64,000 bases of DNA from positions 9,211,001-9,275,000 of the forward strand of contig JAVTVJ010000012.1 of NCBI GenBank assembly GCA_034509425.1. The letters run 5' to 3'. Under the pieces are notes generated by a model. That model ran no database searches. It saw nothing but the letters and a program-made list of their open reading frames with translations, and was not told where the DNA came from. This DNA is from Eopsaltria australis (Eukaryota; Chordata; Aves; Passeriformes; Petroicidae). Both the position numbers and the translations under genes were made by a program. Position 1 is the stretch's first letter, and each line of letters opens with the position of its first letter. Shown here one piece after another: positions 22,801 through 36,400 of the stretch.

Positions 22801-25800
22801 TTTCTGCTTTATACTGATTGTCATAAGGGTTAAATAAATGTCATGGCTTTTAAACACAGTCCAGAAGAGTGACACTGCTTTGTAGTTTGAAACAAAACAT
22901 GTCTTTAGGGCTGGGCAGCATATCCAGAGTTGAGATATCATGGTAATTAAAATAATGATAATTTAATGTAGTGATCCTTATCCTGTGGGAAGGCTTGTTT
23001 GCTCAAAATGAAGTATTACATATGCTAAAGTCAGAGTTTGATGTAAGGGAGTAAAAGTCCATGGGCTGGCAGTATGACACCAAATGCAGCTCAAATAAAC
23101 CAGACTGTATATTTGTGTTTTAATTAACTTAATAGATGTGTCTGTGAAGACCTGCAGGTAAACTTTGGTAGACTGACTTGACCAGAGAACTGCTGTTCCT
23201 AAAATAGAATTTATTTGTTATTTTTTTCTATTACATTTACCATTTGAGACATCTCTAGCTGATAGCTGGATAAGATTAATATTGGGGCAAGTCTGCCATT
23301 TGTCACAGGGCTTCCTGAAGTGTCTTTTGCCAGTACTGACCTTTATGGTACATAATGATGATGTCCTTACTGAGGGGGTTTTCTTATTGGGAAAATGCCC
23401 ATCAACCAAATTCTCACCATCATCCTGTGAATGACTCTCCTGAGAAACTCTGATGTAATTACTAGTTCAAGTGCTATTACTGAGATTAGAGACATCTGTT
23501 TGCTTTGATTTTCAGTCTCACAATGCCCTGAAGTGCCGTGCTCGGCTGGAGCCAGCAAAGTCTAAAGCAGCAGTCGTTTCCTCTGCTCAGTGTGCTGTGT
23601 GCTGCTTTGCAGGGAACAGGTTATTTGTGTCCCACTTGCATCTGACACGGGCATTGCATCCTGCAGGAGGAATGTACTCTTCTTCCAGACTGTATCTTTT
23701 CCCAGTAATGGGGTAGCCCTCATTGCCAAGTATGTGCTAGCTCAGAATCATAGCAGCCTCTGAATTTATGGCTCCTTTCAGGGTAAAAAGAAGAAGATGG
23801 GCTATGGAAGGGTGCTACTCAAATCTGATTCCTTTCACGCTGCAGGAGACTAGGGATGCCTGTGTAATCAGCTGAACACATCCCTTCTGGGAGGGGGCAG
23901 AGTAAATGTTGTATGGAGTTTTCTGGATTCAAAACCAGTGTCTGAGCATCTTAACTCTTCAAGCTGAGCACATCTACTGCTACAAAACAAATACAAAAAC
24001 CCCAACCTAATCTAGCTACAAAATCTGATTCTTGATTTAAAGGTAATCTAAAGTTAAAGCTTATTTCCAGCTATATGTTATTGTCTATATTCTCAATCTG
24101 AGAATGAACAGAACATATATAATATGGCATTTTTAATTTTAAATTAGGTGTTTTTTGGTGGGGCAAGGGTGTATGTGGTGTATTAGGGTGGGAATGGTGT
24201 TAAGTAAGCTGATTCCCTGCAGGCATCTCTCTTGAATATTGTGCCCTACCTACCTGCATGGTAGTCTTTGCAAATTCGTATCTAGATGCACTTGTGGATG
24301 AAAGTCTGACCAGCACTACCAAATTCTGAGCTGGGCCTGCAGTGGTGTTTTTGGAGAAAGATTCTTCTCCCTCCTTCTGAACACGAGGGTGGGAGGATTT
24401 ACAACCTGACTTAACTGCATAGATATTACATAATATCTCTTTGATGATGGCCTCTGATTTGTTTTCTAAGTCACACAAAAGGAATGTGGTATGTTTTTAA
24501 TGCTCTGTAACTGTGTAAGTGCATCTAACCAGCTTCATTATAAGTCTGCTGAAATGCATTTCCTTCTGACCTAAGACAATCTACATTAAGAGCTATTTTT
24601 AAATTATTATATATTCTTTTTAGAGCAGTTTCTAGTTCTTAATAACTAGATTTTTTGTTTTAGGGCACTTTAACATGAGAGGTAGGGACTTTGTGTAGGA
24701 GACTGTGTTCAAAATCTGACTTGCATCTATAAGCATGGTATTCTTTTGCATTTCACCGACATCTTCCAACCAAGTACCTCATTTTGTTTCAGAAAGTGGC
24801 CGTTCTAACCTCACAAAGACTGCATAATAACCTGGTACATTGAAACACAACCTAAATAGCCTAAAAGCACGCTTACAGAAGTATGGTTTTTGTTTTTTCT
24901 CCAAATCTTCCTCATTGAATATAAAATTGTTTGATTGCTTGTGCTGTAAAGAATCTCTACTATAGACTCAGCACAAGTCTTTGCAGGCAAAAGTCTAAGA
25001 TTTTTTGACAGAAACTTGCACTGTGGTACTGAAATGCTTCATTATAGCGGCCAGGCTCTTTCTTTTCCATCCCCAGTACAGCAGCTTCACTGGCAAAGGA
25101 TTTGATCAAACTGAAATGCAGAGTTCAAAACTTCTTGAAGCAGCTGAGAGGGGAGGGAGCACAATGGAGGCCTGTGTGAATCGGGAGCAGCATGCTGATG
25201 ATGAATGGGAACAGCAATGTGTTGTTTCTCCTGGTAAATATGAAAGTGGTAGGTGGTAAGCTTGGAAAAAAAAAAAACCCAACATTTTCACTATCCTACA
25301 CTGCATAGCTAAACAAGGAAATTCAGTGCCACAGAGTGCTGTGAATGCTAATTTGTGTGTGTTCAAAAAAGCAACTAGATTCATATCAGAAAAACCTGTT
25401 GAGAGCAGATAAACCCTTTGCTTTCCTGGAGAAGTCCCTAAAGGGTTGCTGCAAGGGACTATGACAGGGACAACATCCTTGTAAGCTTTTGCAGTTTATA
25501 CTCTTTCCTGGACACCTGCCACTAGCCTTTCTCTCTGCTGATTTGTGCCATTATGACCTGGCATTGTTGTGATATTAGAAAAAAGTTCCCTTCAGTAAAG
25601 AATACTGAGGATCTTGATGAAGACCAAAAGAAAAGAGGAGGGGGGACTGAAAGGAAAAATAAAATACAGATAAACAAAGTGAATATTAGGAACAGTTTTC
25701 ATGGGAGAGTGTGAGCACGTACTCCGTCACTATAAATATACATCTGAGTTTCCATTTTTTGAAAACACCACAGGGCTCCACAAACCTGATAATGCAAAGG

Positions 25801-28800
25801 ATTAGTCTCATCCTGGGGAACCAAAACACCTTCCTGATCCTGGCTGGATTAATCTTTTTGGTCTCTTAAAAAGACTAGGACACCTAAAGCTGGTGTGTTT
25901 AATACAGTGTATTTAACTCCTGTCCCCTCTCGTTCCCACTATTGGTCATAGAATGGTCAGATGGGTGCTTAAATAAAAAGACAGCTGACATTGTTCCAGG
26001 CTTCTCTGATGAGTAGCTGGAATGAAATACATATGAAATTACTTTTAAAATGTTGGTACTGGTGCCTGCAGGTTGTACCTGCTGCATGGGGTGGGATGCT
26101 GCCTGTGGGGATCCCACCTTGTGCTGCGGAGCAATTTTTGAGCCAGTCTTGGGCTGTGTTCTCCTGAAAAAGTGGTCTGAACCTTGTCTGACTGCAGATT
26201 AACCCTGGATTTTGGCAGCTCTGTGTAAGGCAGAACATAATGATTAGGCTTATACTGCAGAATATAAGTGCTTTTGAAATGGGATGCAAAGGTTAAAAAT
26301 TGAATTAAATTAAAATTCTTGAGTATTTTTTGAGAGAAGCTGAAGTAAAATGAGTTGAGGAATGTGTGGAAGTGATAATGAACTGTAATAAATGAAAATC
26401 CTTTATAAATCTAAAGTAACCTCTTAGAAAGATACATTATTAAATGTGGTCTCTGGGATTTCCTGCTTAGTAGGATAAACAGCAAGGAGAGAGGAAAGGT
26501 TGGTGACTTCATTCATACCTAACTCAAATTCTTGCTAATGAAGAACCGGTGATTTCCCAGTTGGTAACTACGTGTTTGAAATGCTTCATTTTTCACTGTG
26601 CTACATGAACATCTGTCCTGCTATTTGCCTTTCATACAGAAAATTAATTTCTTCTTGTCTGAGATAAGCTTACAAAATATTTATAAGGGCAAAGCTCTGA
26701 AAGTATATCAGTATTCGGGAAAAAAAACATTAATGTATTGGTTCGTTGGCAGGGATATGTTTATAGACTATTCTCTTACTTGAGCAGACTTAAGAATTAG
26801 GCATTGAAGACAGGGTGTTCATTTCAGTCATACACCAATAACTACTGCCAAAATGAACATAATTACTGTTTCATGGTATAGAGGGCAGGGGCCATCCTGG
26901 GGATTTGAAAGCGAATTCAAATAAGCATCTAGCTCAGCCTCATGGTAAAGAATATGAACTGAATAAAGTCCATAGTGTAGAAGAGTTGAAGTTTCAAAAG
27001 ATGCTGAGATACGAGCTCTGTGCCCTGAGCATGCCTGGCTCAGACATGTCTTCTGCTTTGCTTCAGCCAGCAGAGGCTTTGGCAGTGTTATCCTCCTTGG
27101 GTTCTCACTATGTTTGCCTTCCATGGCCATGAATCTACCTAGGAAGGAGGCCTACCTCTGCTTGCCTTTACAGTAGGATTCAGTCCTGACACCACAGGAA
27201 TATTAAGCTTCCAGCCCCTCCAGCAAGATGGTTGCATTGGTTTCCCTCTGGTTGTTCTAGTGGCACATACACATGCTAATTGCTGTACTGTCATGGCTCA
27301 CTGTGACTGAAATAAGTGTGACTGTCACAAGCATTCTGTTGGGCCCTGAACTGTGGGAGGTGAACTGTGGTGAACTGTGGCCTTGTTCACCAGCCTCCCC
27401 CTAGAAAAATGCAGGTGAATGATGAGGGTTTGTTGGGAAAGAAGGGGCATTCCTGGTTTTGTGGTTTCCTCATTGGTCAGTTTTGGATTGACACCTTCCA
27501 TGAGTCTGCTGGAGTGTAAAGCCCATGTGGCTGTGCCCTGAACAGAGCTAGCAGAAGGAAATGAAGGGGTTTGGTTCCACAAGGGCGCATTTAGTTAGTG
27601 CAGTCCCTAAAGTCCATAATGACAAGTGCTGTGAACCAAAGTCATGTCCTCAATCTCTCATTTTGAAGGAGCAGCAAGCTGTGAGTTCAGCAGAGTATGA
27701 ATTTGTTAGATTTCATTTCCTCTCTGTTCATGACTGCCTGTTCCTGCCTGGGAGCCTGAACTGTTGCTCTCAGGTGAACAGAGCAGACAGGATGCCTCCC
27801 TCTTCTGTGTGTTTGTGTGAAAGTGGTCTGCAAAATCAAATAGCAGTAGTTGCAGGTTTTCGCATGAGCTGCTCTTTGCTGCTCTCCTGTCATGTTGGAT
27901 GTGGCTCCCTGGCACTTTGAAAAGCTGTGAGAGCCTAAGCACCATCAGGGTCACTGCCATCCCTTTGCAGCATTACGCAAGGCGTGATCATCTTTTTTTC
28001 ACAAGAAACTTGGCGTGTTCTCTGCTTCCCCTTTTAGTAAAGCACCAAATCTCCCAATGGCTTCCTGCTTTTGTACTCTGCTGTATGCTGTGCAGACAAT
28101 TCCTAAGGAACCTAAGGAGACTATAATTAAACACTTGATGGAGAAACTTGAAATGTTGATATTATGTGCCTGAAGACTGGAAAATATTGACACCTGCTGT
28201 GATTTTCTAGTTCTGAACACACTGGTGTTTTTCCCCATTTTTTCAGTTACATAGTATAATTGATACTTGCAACATCTCTTCCTGTGGAGACATTTCAAGG
28301 AGTCCTCAGGGCATTTCCTCCTCTTGTTCTGCTAAAACTAAGGGTTTTCAAGGACAAGTATGTTGTAAGATTGAACCGTGGCACATTCCTGACTGTGTTC
28401 AGGTTCTGTGTCGTCTCTGACTCCTGGTACATTTTTGGAGACAAAATTTCACCCCTGCTCTTGGAGTGAGAATCCCCCTCTTTAACTGACAGTATATTGT
28501 ATTTTGGCACAGGATGAATGTGTTTCTGGAATTGCCTGTACAAGTCTCCTATGTCTCACTACAGCATTTGGCTGCTGCAGACAGTACATAGATGTGACTA
28601 ATAGTCAGACTTACTGGAACAAAACAAATGCTGGTACTGCCTGGGTTGGTGTCCCGGTAGGGTGCTAACATGTCCTTGTTTGGCAAAACAGAGCATTCCT
28701 TCCTGAGTGCTTTCCCCTTCTTGCTGAGCTGAACTCAGCAGCACTGAGAAATAACAGTGTCCTCCTCCACATTCATCTCAGAGAGAAGCTGCTGAGGTCA

Positions 28801-29929
28801 GGTTTTGAAGACTGTTCCCTAAGAGACCAAAGGTCTACCATTCCTGCATTTTAACACAAGTGTTGAATTTTACAGCACCTTGTCTGCAGTGGACTAATGT
28901 CTTGTGTTGCCCTTTTCTCTGGTAATGTGAGTAAATTATCCCAAAAATATGTATGTGCACTGCTTTGCTGCCTAATACATGGTACTCAGGTTTTTTTCTG
29001 ACAAATGGCGCCAGTGCTGGCCTCGGGGAAGAGGAAGGAAAGCCGAAATGTTCTTGTCAGGACACATTCATGGTCTCAGAAGTCCTCTGTTTGCATAATT
29101 TCATGTTCTCCAAATGTGAGTTCAAGTCAGGAAGAACAGCCTCTCCACCTCAGAGAACTGATGTGTTTGTACAGCCTGTGTCCTGCTTGTTTCTGAAGTT
29201 CCTTGAACACTGACATGCAGATCCTTGTGTTTGAGAGGCCCTACAGAAATGAGCACATTTGGACACCTGCACAGTGCTGGTGGCACAGCTTACACTTACA
29301 TGAAGGCATCCATAGGCACAAGGACCAAAACAAGCAATCACTAATCATCACAGCAATGCAGGAGCACAGAGCTGAAACCCAGCAAATGGACTGGGATATG
29401 AGCTTCCAGATACATGAGGAAATCTCATATAAAGCTTCAGCTATGTGTCTCTGTTATGTATCTTTGCAAATCCTAATGTTATTTGGGATTACATTCTACA
29501 TTCTTGGAATAAACTAAAATGCTTATACTCCATGTGATGTTGATAGCTTTTATAAACTTTTCCACTGTACTTTTTAACTTCAATATTTTTGCATCTTTGT
29601 TTCCTTTTTCTATATTTAAATGCCTTGACAAACACTGTTCAGCTGTTGCATTGCAAGTGGCTGGTGATTCAGAGCAGACCCAGAACTGGTTAAGTTTTTG
29701 GTTAAGATGGAGTCAGGCAGAGAAGATGAGGTTTTCCACCCCTGCCCACAGGCTGTCTCTTGATGACCCCTTCTAGGGTTTTGTCTGTTGCTTTCACTGC
29801 TGTAAAATAGATTGGTGATGAGTGCTGCCTTTGTAGAAAGGGAAAGATCTCCAAACAAGGAGTGCTGTATGACAGCATGAGACAATTGCAGGTACGTCCT
29901 GAGCAAGCCTACCACCAAAACCCACTGTT
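19879..29929. other. Intronic block, no gene seen
   Basis: About 10 kb of intron with no recognised transposon. Small features are a 13-base A run near 25265-25277 and a short tandem repeat at 27347-27380. Open frames are short and overlap on both strands. I see no tRNA-like fold, no CpG-rich promoter and no known protein. Confidence 0.6.
27347..27380. repeat. Short tandem repeat, three copies of a 10-mer
   Basis: TGAACTGTGG occurs at 27347-27356, 27361-27370 and 27371-27380, the first two separated by GAGG. Confidence 0.85.
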
Positions 29930-30080
29930 GCTTTCATCAGTTCACTGAGGGTCTGCTTCAGCTTCCCTGACAGTAAAATGAAACTGGTATTGGATAGCTC
30001 AGGATTGAAGGAAGAATCTTTGATGAATAGGGAACCTTGTGTATTTGAAGAGGCTTATATAAATAAAATGTACATCAATG
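29930..30080 (+). repeat. Ancient MIR-like amniote SINE relic (3' half)
   Basis: The blocks CTGCTTCAGCTTCCCTGACA and GTAAAATGAAACTGGTA resemble the conserved CTCAGTTTCC / GTAAAATG core. The end, GAGGCTTATATAAATAAAAT at about 30050-30070, resembles the TATATAAATAAA terminus of related SINEs. It has the same general structure as the copies at 1490-1680 and 7822-8035 but is strongly diverged. Confidence 0.5.
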
Positions 30081-31617
30081 ATAGTAGCCTGGATTTTTTA
30101 TGAGCATCCTTTCATCTGCATTTAGCTAGCTGAAAAGTCTAATCTTAGTATATACTGTGCTTTATTTTTTCTAGTCTTTGCAAATACAAGCTAATTATTT
30201 TCATCTAGTGAGAAGCAGATAGTAAAGTTCTGACGGAAAGAGATGACTGCATGCCTCAGAAATCTACTAATTGCCCTTGAAGTATTCAGCTTTCCCAGAT
30301 CTACAGGTGTGTTCCTCATTTCGAAAGTGCTCTCTCAATGTCTTCTGTTGCCCTGACTTTATTACAGCATTTTCAGTCTGTCGAAAAGAAAATGAGTATC
30401 CAGATTCCCAAAGCCTGGAAAAAGGTCATTAAATAGATCAGACAAAAAGGAAATAGCATTTCTACTAAATCAGAGACTTTTTATACAAACCATGATGGGT
30501 CATGCTGAGAGTTGTCTAACTTGTTGAGCTTAGCAATGTTTCTCTTCTTGAAAATTAGCCAAGAATTTAGCTCTTTGCATAAATAATCCACCACAGAGCA
30601 GGGTTCAGATCTAACAACTGGTATGGTATGAATGTGGCATTCTTCTGACTGGATAGTCTTTAAAACTTCTTTGGTTATTACATAGTTAAGAATAGAGTTT
30701 AGCCTGTGATTTTACTTACCCTGTTAGTTACTGTTAAATTCTTTTATGTGGGACATATCATATTATAGAGAGTAGGATTTTGACATATCTTTGAAGCATT
30801 GACAACCACCAAAAGTGGGTTGGAAGACAGTCAGCAGGGACAAATCAAGTTTTTGCAACTGTTTACTTCTCAAATAAGTGCATTTTCTGAAGACACAGGA
30901 ATGAGGACATTCCTTTTCCTTTGGGAAAGGATCTGTGGAATACTGGGAATTGACACTGAACACATAGGGAGCTTTCCTCTTCACTGATCCTACAGATACT
31001 CTGAGCCACAAATTATGGTGGTGTTTTTTACATGGATGTGGCTGTGTGGCTCAAGGCATCTTCTGTCTCTGAGTCACTGTCATGTGTCCTGTCACTGGCT
31101 GTTGGGAAAGGGAAAATCCTTGTTTTGCCAACTTACAGGACTCACAGCCCCCTTTGTGTTAGACAGCTAAGGGGTGGATATGATATAGTCTGATGTTCTA
31201 GGAATCTGCACCCCCTGAATTTCTTGGTGTAGGTGCAGCACATCTAGGGAACTGGGGACAGTTGACCAGAATTTTGAAGGGATTCCTACACAGCTGCCTC
31301 CACTCAGTCAGCTCCTGTTTTCTAAATGATCCAGCCTGTGGCTCTGCTATACCTCAGTTTTCTTCAATTCATCCATGATATTTGAGGCTTCTTCCTCTTG
31401 AGGTATTATTTGGCTTTTTCATATACACTTCACTGAGGAAACTAATAATTGTAACACATTTCTTTACAACTTTCATTCATGAGATCAAAGGGGAGATGTA
31501 AAAAGGATCCAGCCACCAGGAGAAAGGAAAAAAACTGTATAAGCTTGAGTTTTGGCAAAGGGGACTTGAGGAAGGACTTGGTTTTAGAAATGTCACAAAA
31601 GGAGTTTATCCTTGAGA
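30081..31617. other. Intronic block, no gene seen
   Basis: A/T-rich intron DNA. No gene or clear repeat. The part from about 31500 may be a badly decayed 5' extension of the CR1 copy that follows. Confidence 0.6.
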
Positions 31618-31822
31618 AAGCTTGTGAGGGTAGTGAAGCATTGGAACAGGTTGCCCAGAGAAGTTATGGAATGCCCCATCTCTGGAAGTGTTCAAGGCCA
31701 GGTTGGATGGGGCTTTGAGAGGCCTGGTTTAGTGAAAGGTGTCCCTGCCCATGGCAGGGGGATTGGAACAAGATGATCTTTAAGACCTCTTCCAACCCAA
31801 GCCATTCTGTGCTTCTATGAAA
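31618..31822 (+). repeat. CR1 LINE 3' fragment
   Basis: GAAGCATTGGAACAGGTTGC, CTCTGGAAGTGTTCAAGGCC, AACAAGATGATCTTTAAGAC and CCAACCCAAGCCATTCTGTG follow the CR1 3' end in order on the + strand. The terminus at about 31803-31820 shows the ATTCTGTG-type repeat. 5'-truncated and non-coding. Confidence 0.92.
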
Positions 31823-33015
31823 TCACCCACAAGTTACCTGTCTTTTCTGGACTTTCGTGCTGGGTGGTTTCTTCATGTGGACATCTTTTACACACTTGCT
31901 GTCATACTTGACAGGAGATGGTAGCAAGTTCATGAATCAGGAGTCAGTGTAGTAACTGAAGCCAGAAAATTATAGGTATTTCTTTGTGGATTCAGACTAT
32001 ACAGGTCAGCATTGTTCCCTGCAAGAATGGAATGCACATTTCAGAAAAACAGGAAGATTACTTTGCAGCAACAGTTCTTGTGAAGGTAATTGTCTGGCTG
32101 CAAAGGGCAATTTATTGCACTTCACACTATCTAGGTAAAATTTACATGTGTGTGCAGTACTAGGAGTTTACAAACAGTGGGTAGAGATAGATTTGTCCAG
32201 AAGTTACTAGTTTTAAACAGCTGAATATATAAGGTAAAATCATTGTCCAAATGTGCCTGTGCTGGTACACAGACAGCTTGCAGAAACAAGTTGGTTGGAG
32301 CCATGTGAGATGAATTCCCCTTTCTGTCACAATTATTAACCAGCACACAGCTTTTGGGAGCTCACAGCCGGGCTCAGGAGGCTCCTTGTGCTGCCATGTG
32401 TGCTGGTACATCCATCAGGGACTTCATTCTGGTGGAGTTGTCTTTCTTCCCTCTGCCTTTTTATTGCCATCTCCGTCCTGCCCCGGTGTTATTGAAGGAG
32501 ATGAAGTGCTGGACTTGCTGCTTTGAAGCACCGAGGTTTTCGTGGAATAAGTGGCTTCTGGCTGCTGCTAGCTGCTTGACGTGCCCAGTGTCAAACCAGG
32601 GACACAGGCATTGATTGCACCAAAGATGCAGCCAGAGACCTAGTCTTACAGTGCCAGAGAAAACAGAAACAGAAACCACTTTATGCTGGATTCTGCTGGA
32701 AGTCTGGCATCTTAGCAAATGACATCCACAGAAATACTAAGCTTGGGCACATGCCCCTTCCAGTTCAGCAGCCACTACCTCTTTTCCATGATGCCACAGA
32801 GAATCATGCAATACAGGATTTTGTCCTGGCTGCCTGTCAGCAGCAAGGAAATAGTGTCAGCTTCCTACACCAACACAGTTTCAGGATAGGACGTAAGTAC
32901 TGCTGGTCCTTGCCTCTCAATAGTTTCTCACAGGTATTGCCAAGTGTTTTGATGAGTGTTGGGATCTGGTGTGGGATATCTACCCAGAGTGCTTTGCAGT
33001 TGTTTATGAAAAGAG
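31823..33015. other. Intronic block, no gene seen
   Basis: Intron between two CR1 copies in opposite orientation. No supported gene; short open frames only. Confidence 0.6.
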
Positions 33016-33460
33016 ATCACACAATATGCTGGGTTGGAAGGGACCCTTAAGGATCATTGAGTCCAACTTGATGACACACAGCACCATCCCCAAGAGTCAC
33101 ACTATGTGCTTGAGAGCATTCTCCAAACACTTCTTGAGTTCTCTCAGGCTTGATGCTGTGACCACTTCCTAGGGGAGCCCGTTCCAGCACTCAGCCATAC
33201 TGGGTGAAAACCTTTTTCTAATATCCATCCTAAACCTCCCCTGACACAACTTCAATCCATTCCCTGGGTCCTGTCACTGGTCACCAGAGAGAGGAGAGGA
33301 GTCCCTCCTCTTCCTCTCTCAGGAAGCTGTAACAGCAGTGGGGTCTCCCCTCAGTCTCCTCTTCTCCAGACTGAACAGACTGAGTGCCCTCAGCCACTCC
33401 TTACACAGCTTCCTTTCAAGGCCCTTGACCATGCTCATCGCCCTCCTTCAGACCCTCTTA
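33016..33460 (-). repeat. CR1 LINE 3' fragment, longest 3' region in the window
   Basis: The + strand reads CTGGGTTGGAAGGGACCCTT, TTCTCTCAGGCTTGATGCTG, CCTGGGTCCTGTCACTGGTC and CTCCTCTTCTCCAGACTGAA, the reverse complement of the CR1 3' region in the right order. About 445 bp are retained, with the 3' end near 33016. It appears relatively well preserved. It lies about 1.2 kb from the + strand copy at 31618-31822, so the two form a divergent inverted pair. Confidence 0.93.
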
Positions 33461-36400
33461 ATAGTTTAATATTTACAGGGCTGTCTGAAAACTTTTTAGC
33501 AACAGAAACTAATCCAATGTAAGCAACATGGTGTGTGTGCATTCCTCTGCTATAGTTATACTAACATAATTAGAACAGAAAAATACACACTAACAAAGCT
33601 TTCCCATGTAGATAGGTCTTTTTCTTTCTGATGTTTAAAATACTCATAGTTGTTTGTCTCAGGACTTATTTTTTTTCATTGTTTTGGAGTGGGCCCAATC
33701 CACCTCACTTGGGAAAAATCATCAAATCGTACGAGTCTCTGCAGTAGGCAGCAGCCTTGGTTGGTGTGCCCTACTCCAGTTAAAGCATTGCAACCAAGTG
33801 CAGGGCAGGATCCTTTAAGGCCAGAGCCAGTGTTTCAGTTACATTTTCCCAAAGTGCTGCAGGATTGTCCATATGATCTTCAATTGAAATTACAAAATGT
33901 TTCTGAATAACAAAACCTGTTCATTTGAGTTTGTTCCTTCCATTACACAAAGTGCAAGCTCTGAATGGTGAGCAGTGTAGAAGGCAAAAGTCCCACATGC
34001 ATTAGAGAAGTTTGTGAACCTATGCAAGGACAGTGTTAGGGGGCAGGGCGTTAGCTTCTTGTTTGCCATGTTGCATACAAACTTGGGACCATGATCATTT
34101 GCTGGTGTTGTTGAGTTGATAGTTAAGTCTCTGCTTGGGTATCTGCTAACAGTTCTTTCTGCTGTTATTGAAATGCCACGTTCTTACATTTCACCCATGG
34201 CAGAGGAAGAAGTGCATTGCAGTTGTGTAGTTGTGCTCTGAGTGGCTGCTTTACATAAAGGAACGCAAATGAAATCAGTGGTCACCAAATCTCTGGCAAA
34301 TCTGTTTGGCCTCAGAGCAGAGACGGCCTCCCAACACAGGGCAGCTGTGCAGTGGCAGCCATGTGCCTCTCCCATTATTCAGTGTTATCCCAAGATCTTG
34401 CTGTGTTTTCTAGACCTGTATGTAAACTCCTGCACTTACTTTTTGTTCACATGCATGTGTGCTGGTAAAGTAATAAAAGGCAGGTATTTATTCACATTTT
34501 CTCTGTCATCACTGGTATGGTTTGGAACAGGAGCCAAAGGCCACGTTCCTCTCTGGCTCAAGCTGGGGCGCACGTGCTGCAGGAATCTTGCTGTACTGTG
34601 GGGGCTTGAACTAAGCTTTGAATGATACTGTCAGAGCCCCTTCCAGTGTGTCCCTGGGATACCTCTCTACCTTGGAGGGAGTTCTGTCACTATTTTGCAC
34701 TCCTTGTGGACTGCTGCTTTGCCTCTGACACAGCATGTGTAGGTTGGAAGTGGTGTTTGCTGAAAGCCTGGGGACGTGCATTGTATAGTATCTTCCAGGA
34801 TTTATCTCCCAAAAGCTCATTAAACTGATCTGGTTAAGGGCCATCAACCCTCTTAGATTAGAGATATAAAGAGCTTCAGTGGACTCTACTCATCTGGGTA
34901 CTCTAATATCTTCAAATGAACTCCATCACAGACAAGAAAAAGCTGCCTACGTCATGTCTGTCATCATGGCCCCTGCCATGAATACATTTTCTATTTTATT
35001 AGACAATGTACTCTGTATAATATAAGGAAAGACTGATTCTTCAACTGAGAGGAGCTAACTGGTTTAAGTGAGTAGAGTTACATACAATTAAATTTAGTAA
35101 GGAGTTCAGCACTGGGTCTTCATAGCTCACCTTAGATTCCTGGGAATGATGAGCATCTCATTATATGGATCAAACTGGTGCTCTCTCTGCCATCAGTTTC
35201 TCGTGTGAATCAGGTGTGCACAAGGTGTGTTCAGCAAAGTGCACACCACTATCTGTTCCTATCCACTATCTAGGTCAGGGGGGTGCAAACCGACATCCCA
35301 CCAGCTCCTGTCCTGCAGCTGTGTAGTTTGCAAGTAGAAATTCAGCTTGGAAATTGTTTTGTAATAGTCTAAGCAGTTTCTTAGCTCAGTATTTGGGAGA
35401 CAAAGCATAAAAAATACTGCATCTGGGCCATTATATACCTTCTGTATTTCATGGGAAAGGGTCATATTTGGACACTGGTGCTTGGTTCTGAGGCTCATTT
35501 ATAATTCCACTTAATAGGGTTGTCCATGTTGGTAAGAATACTAAAACTGGGGACATTTGTCACTTGAAAATGGCAATGCTAAGTATAATTCCTGTATTCA
35601 ACATACATAAGTAAACATATGAAACAGCAGATACAAATTACTGTTTAGAGACAGTTGAGTTGGTTTTAATCAGAGTTCAGGTATTCACACTGGATCTGAC
35701 ATTTGCATTTTAATGTAGGGCAGACATGCAGAGTATATTTTGCATAGTCTGTCTTCTTGAAATGCCTTTGGGGTTTTGCAGATACCAATACTTTCAATGC
35801 CAGTCTTCTGAGCAGAACATTATTGAGGTAAAAAAAATGCAGAAAAGACTTCTTTGCATTTGCCAAATAATCCCTTTCATTTTTTTTCCTTGATGAGAAA
35901 AATTGCTTTCATTCTTTCTGTAACGTTGGAAACACTCCTGCCTGTAAAATGACTCCCCAAGTTTTGGTACAGCTTCAATGCTCTAAGGAATAAATGTTAC
36001 TGTTTCAACAAAAGCTGTTGTAGCAGGTTTCTCCACCCTTCTTCATCACTTATAAGAGAGTTTGCCTCACGTTCTTATCTACAGAGTCTAAGAAGCACCA
36101 GAAGGTTTATTTCTTTCTCCTAGTCAGCTTGTTCATTTGTGTCCTTTCTCTGTGGTGAGGTGTGCTTGGTTTTTTAAATTCAACTGCAAAGCTTCCTGTC
36201 CTTTGCATTTGTGAGGTGGTGGGTAACCACAATTACCTGCTGAAAAATGAGGCTATTCGATGATGAGCACCCATCTCCCAGCCTTTACTCTGCCTCCTGA
36301 ATGAGATAATTTTTCACCACTTAAACTGTTACATGGTCGTGAGCTCACTTTATCAGGCTGTGTCAATGACTCTGTTTCACCACAGGTCTATTTTAACTGA

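Noticed and set aside
31280..31400. Possible further MIR-like relic (CCTCAGTTTTCTTC motif)
   Set aside because: Only one short block resembles the core; head and tail are absent.
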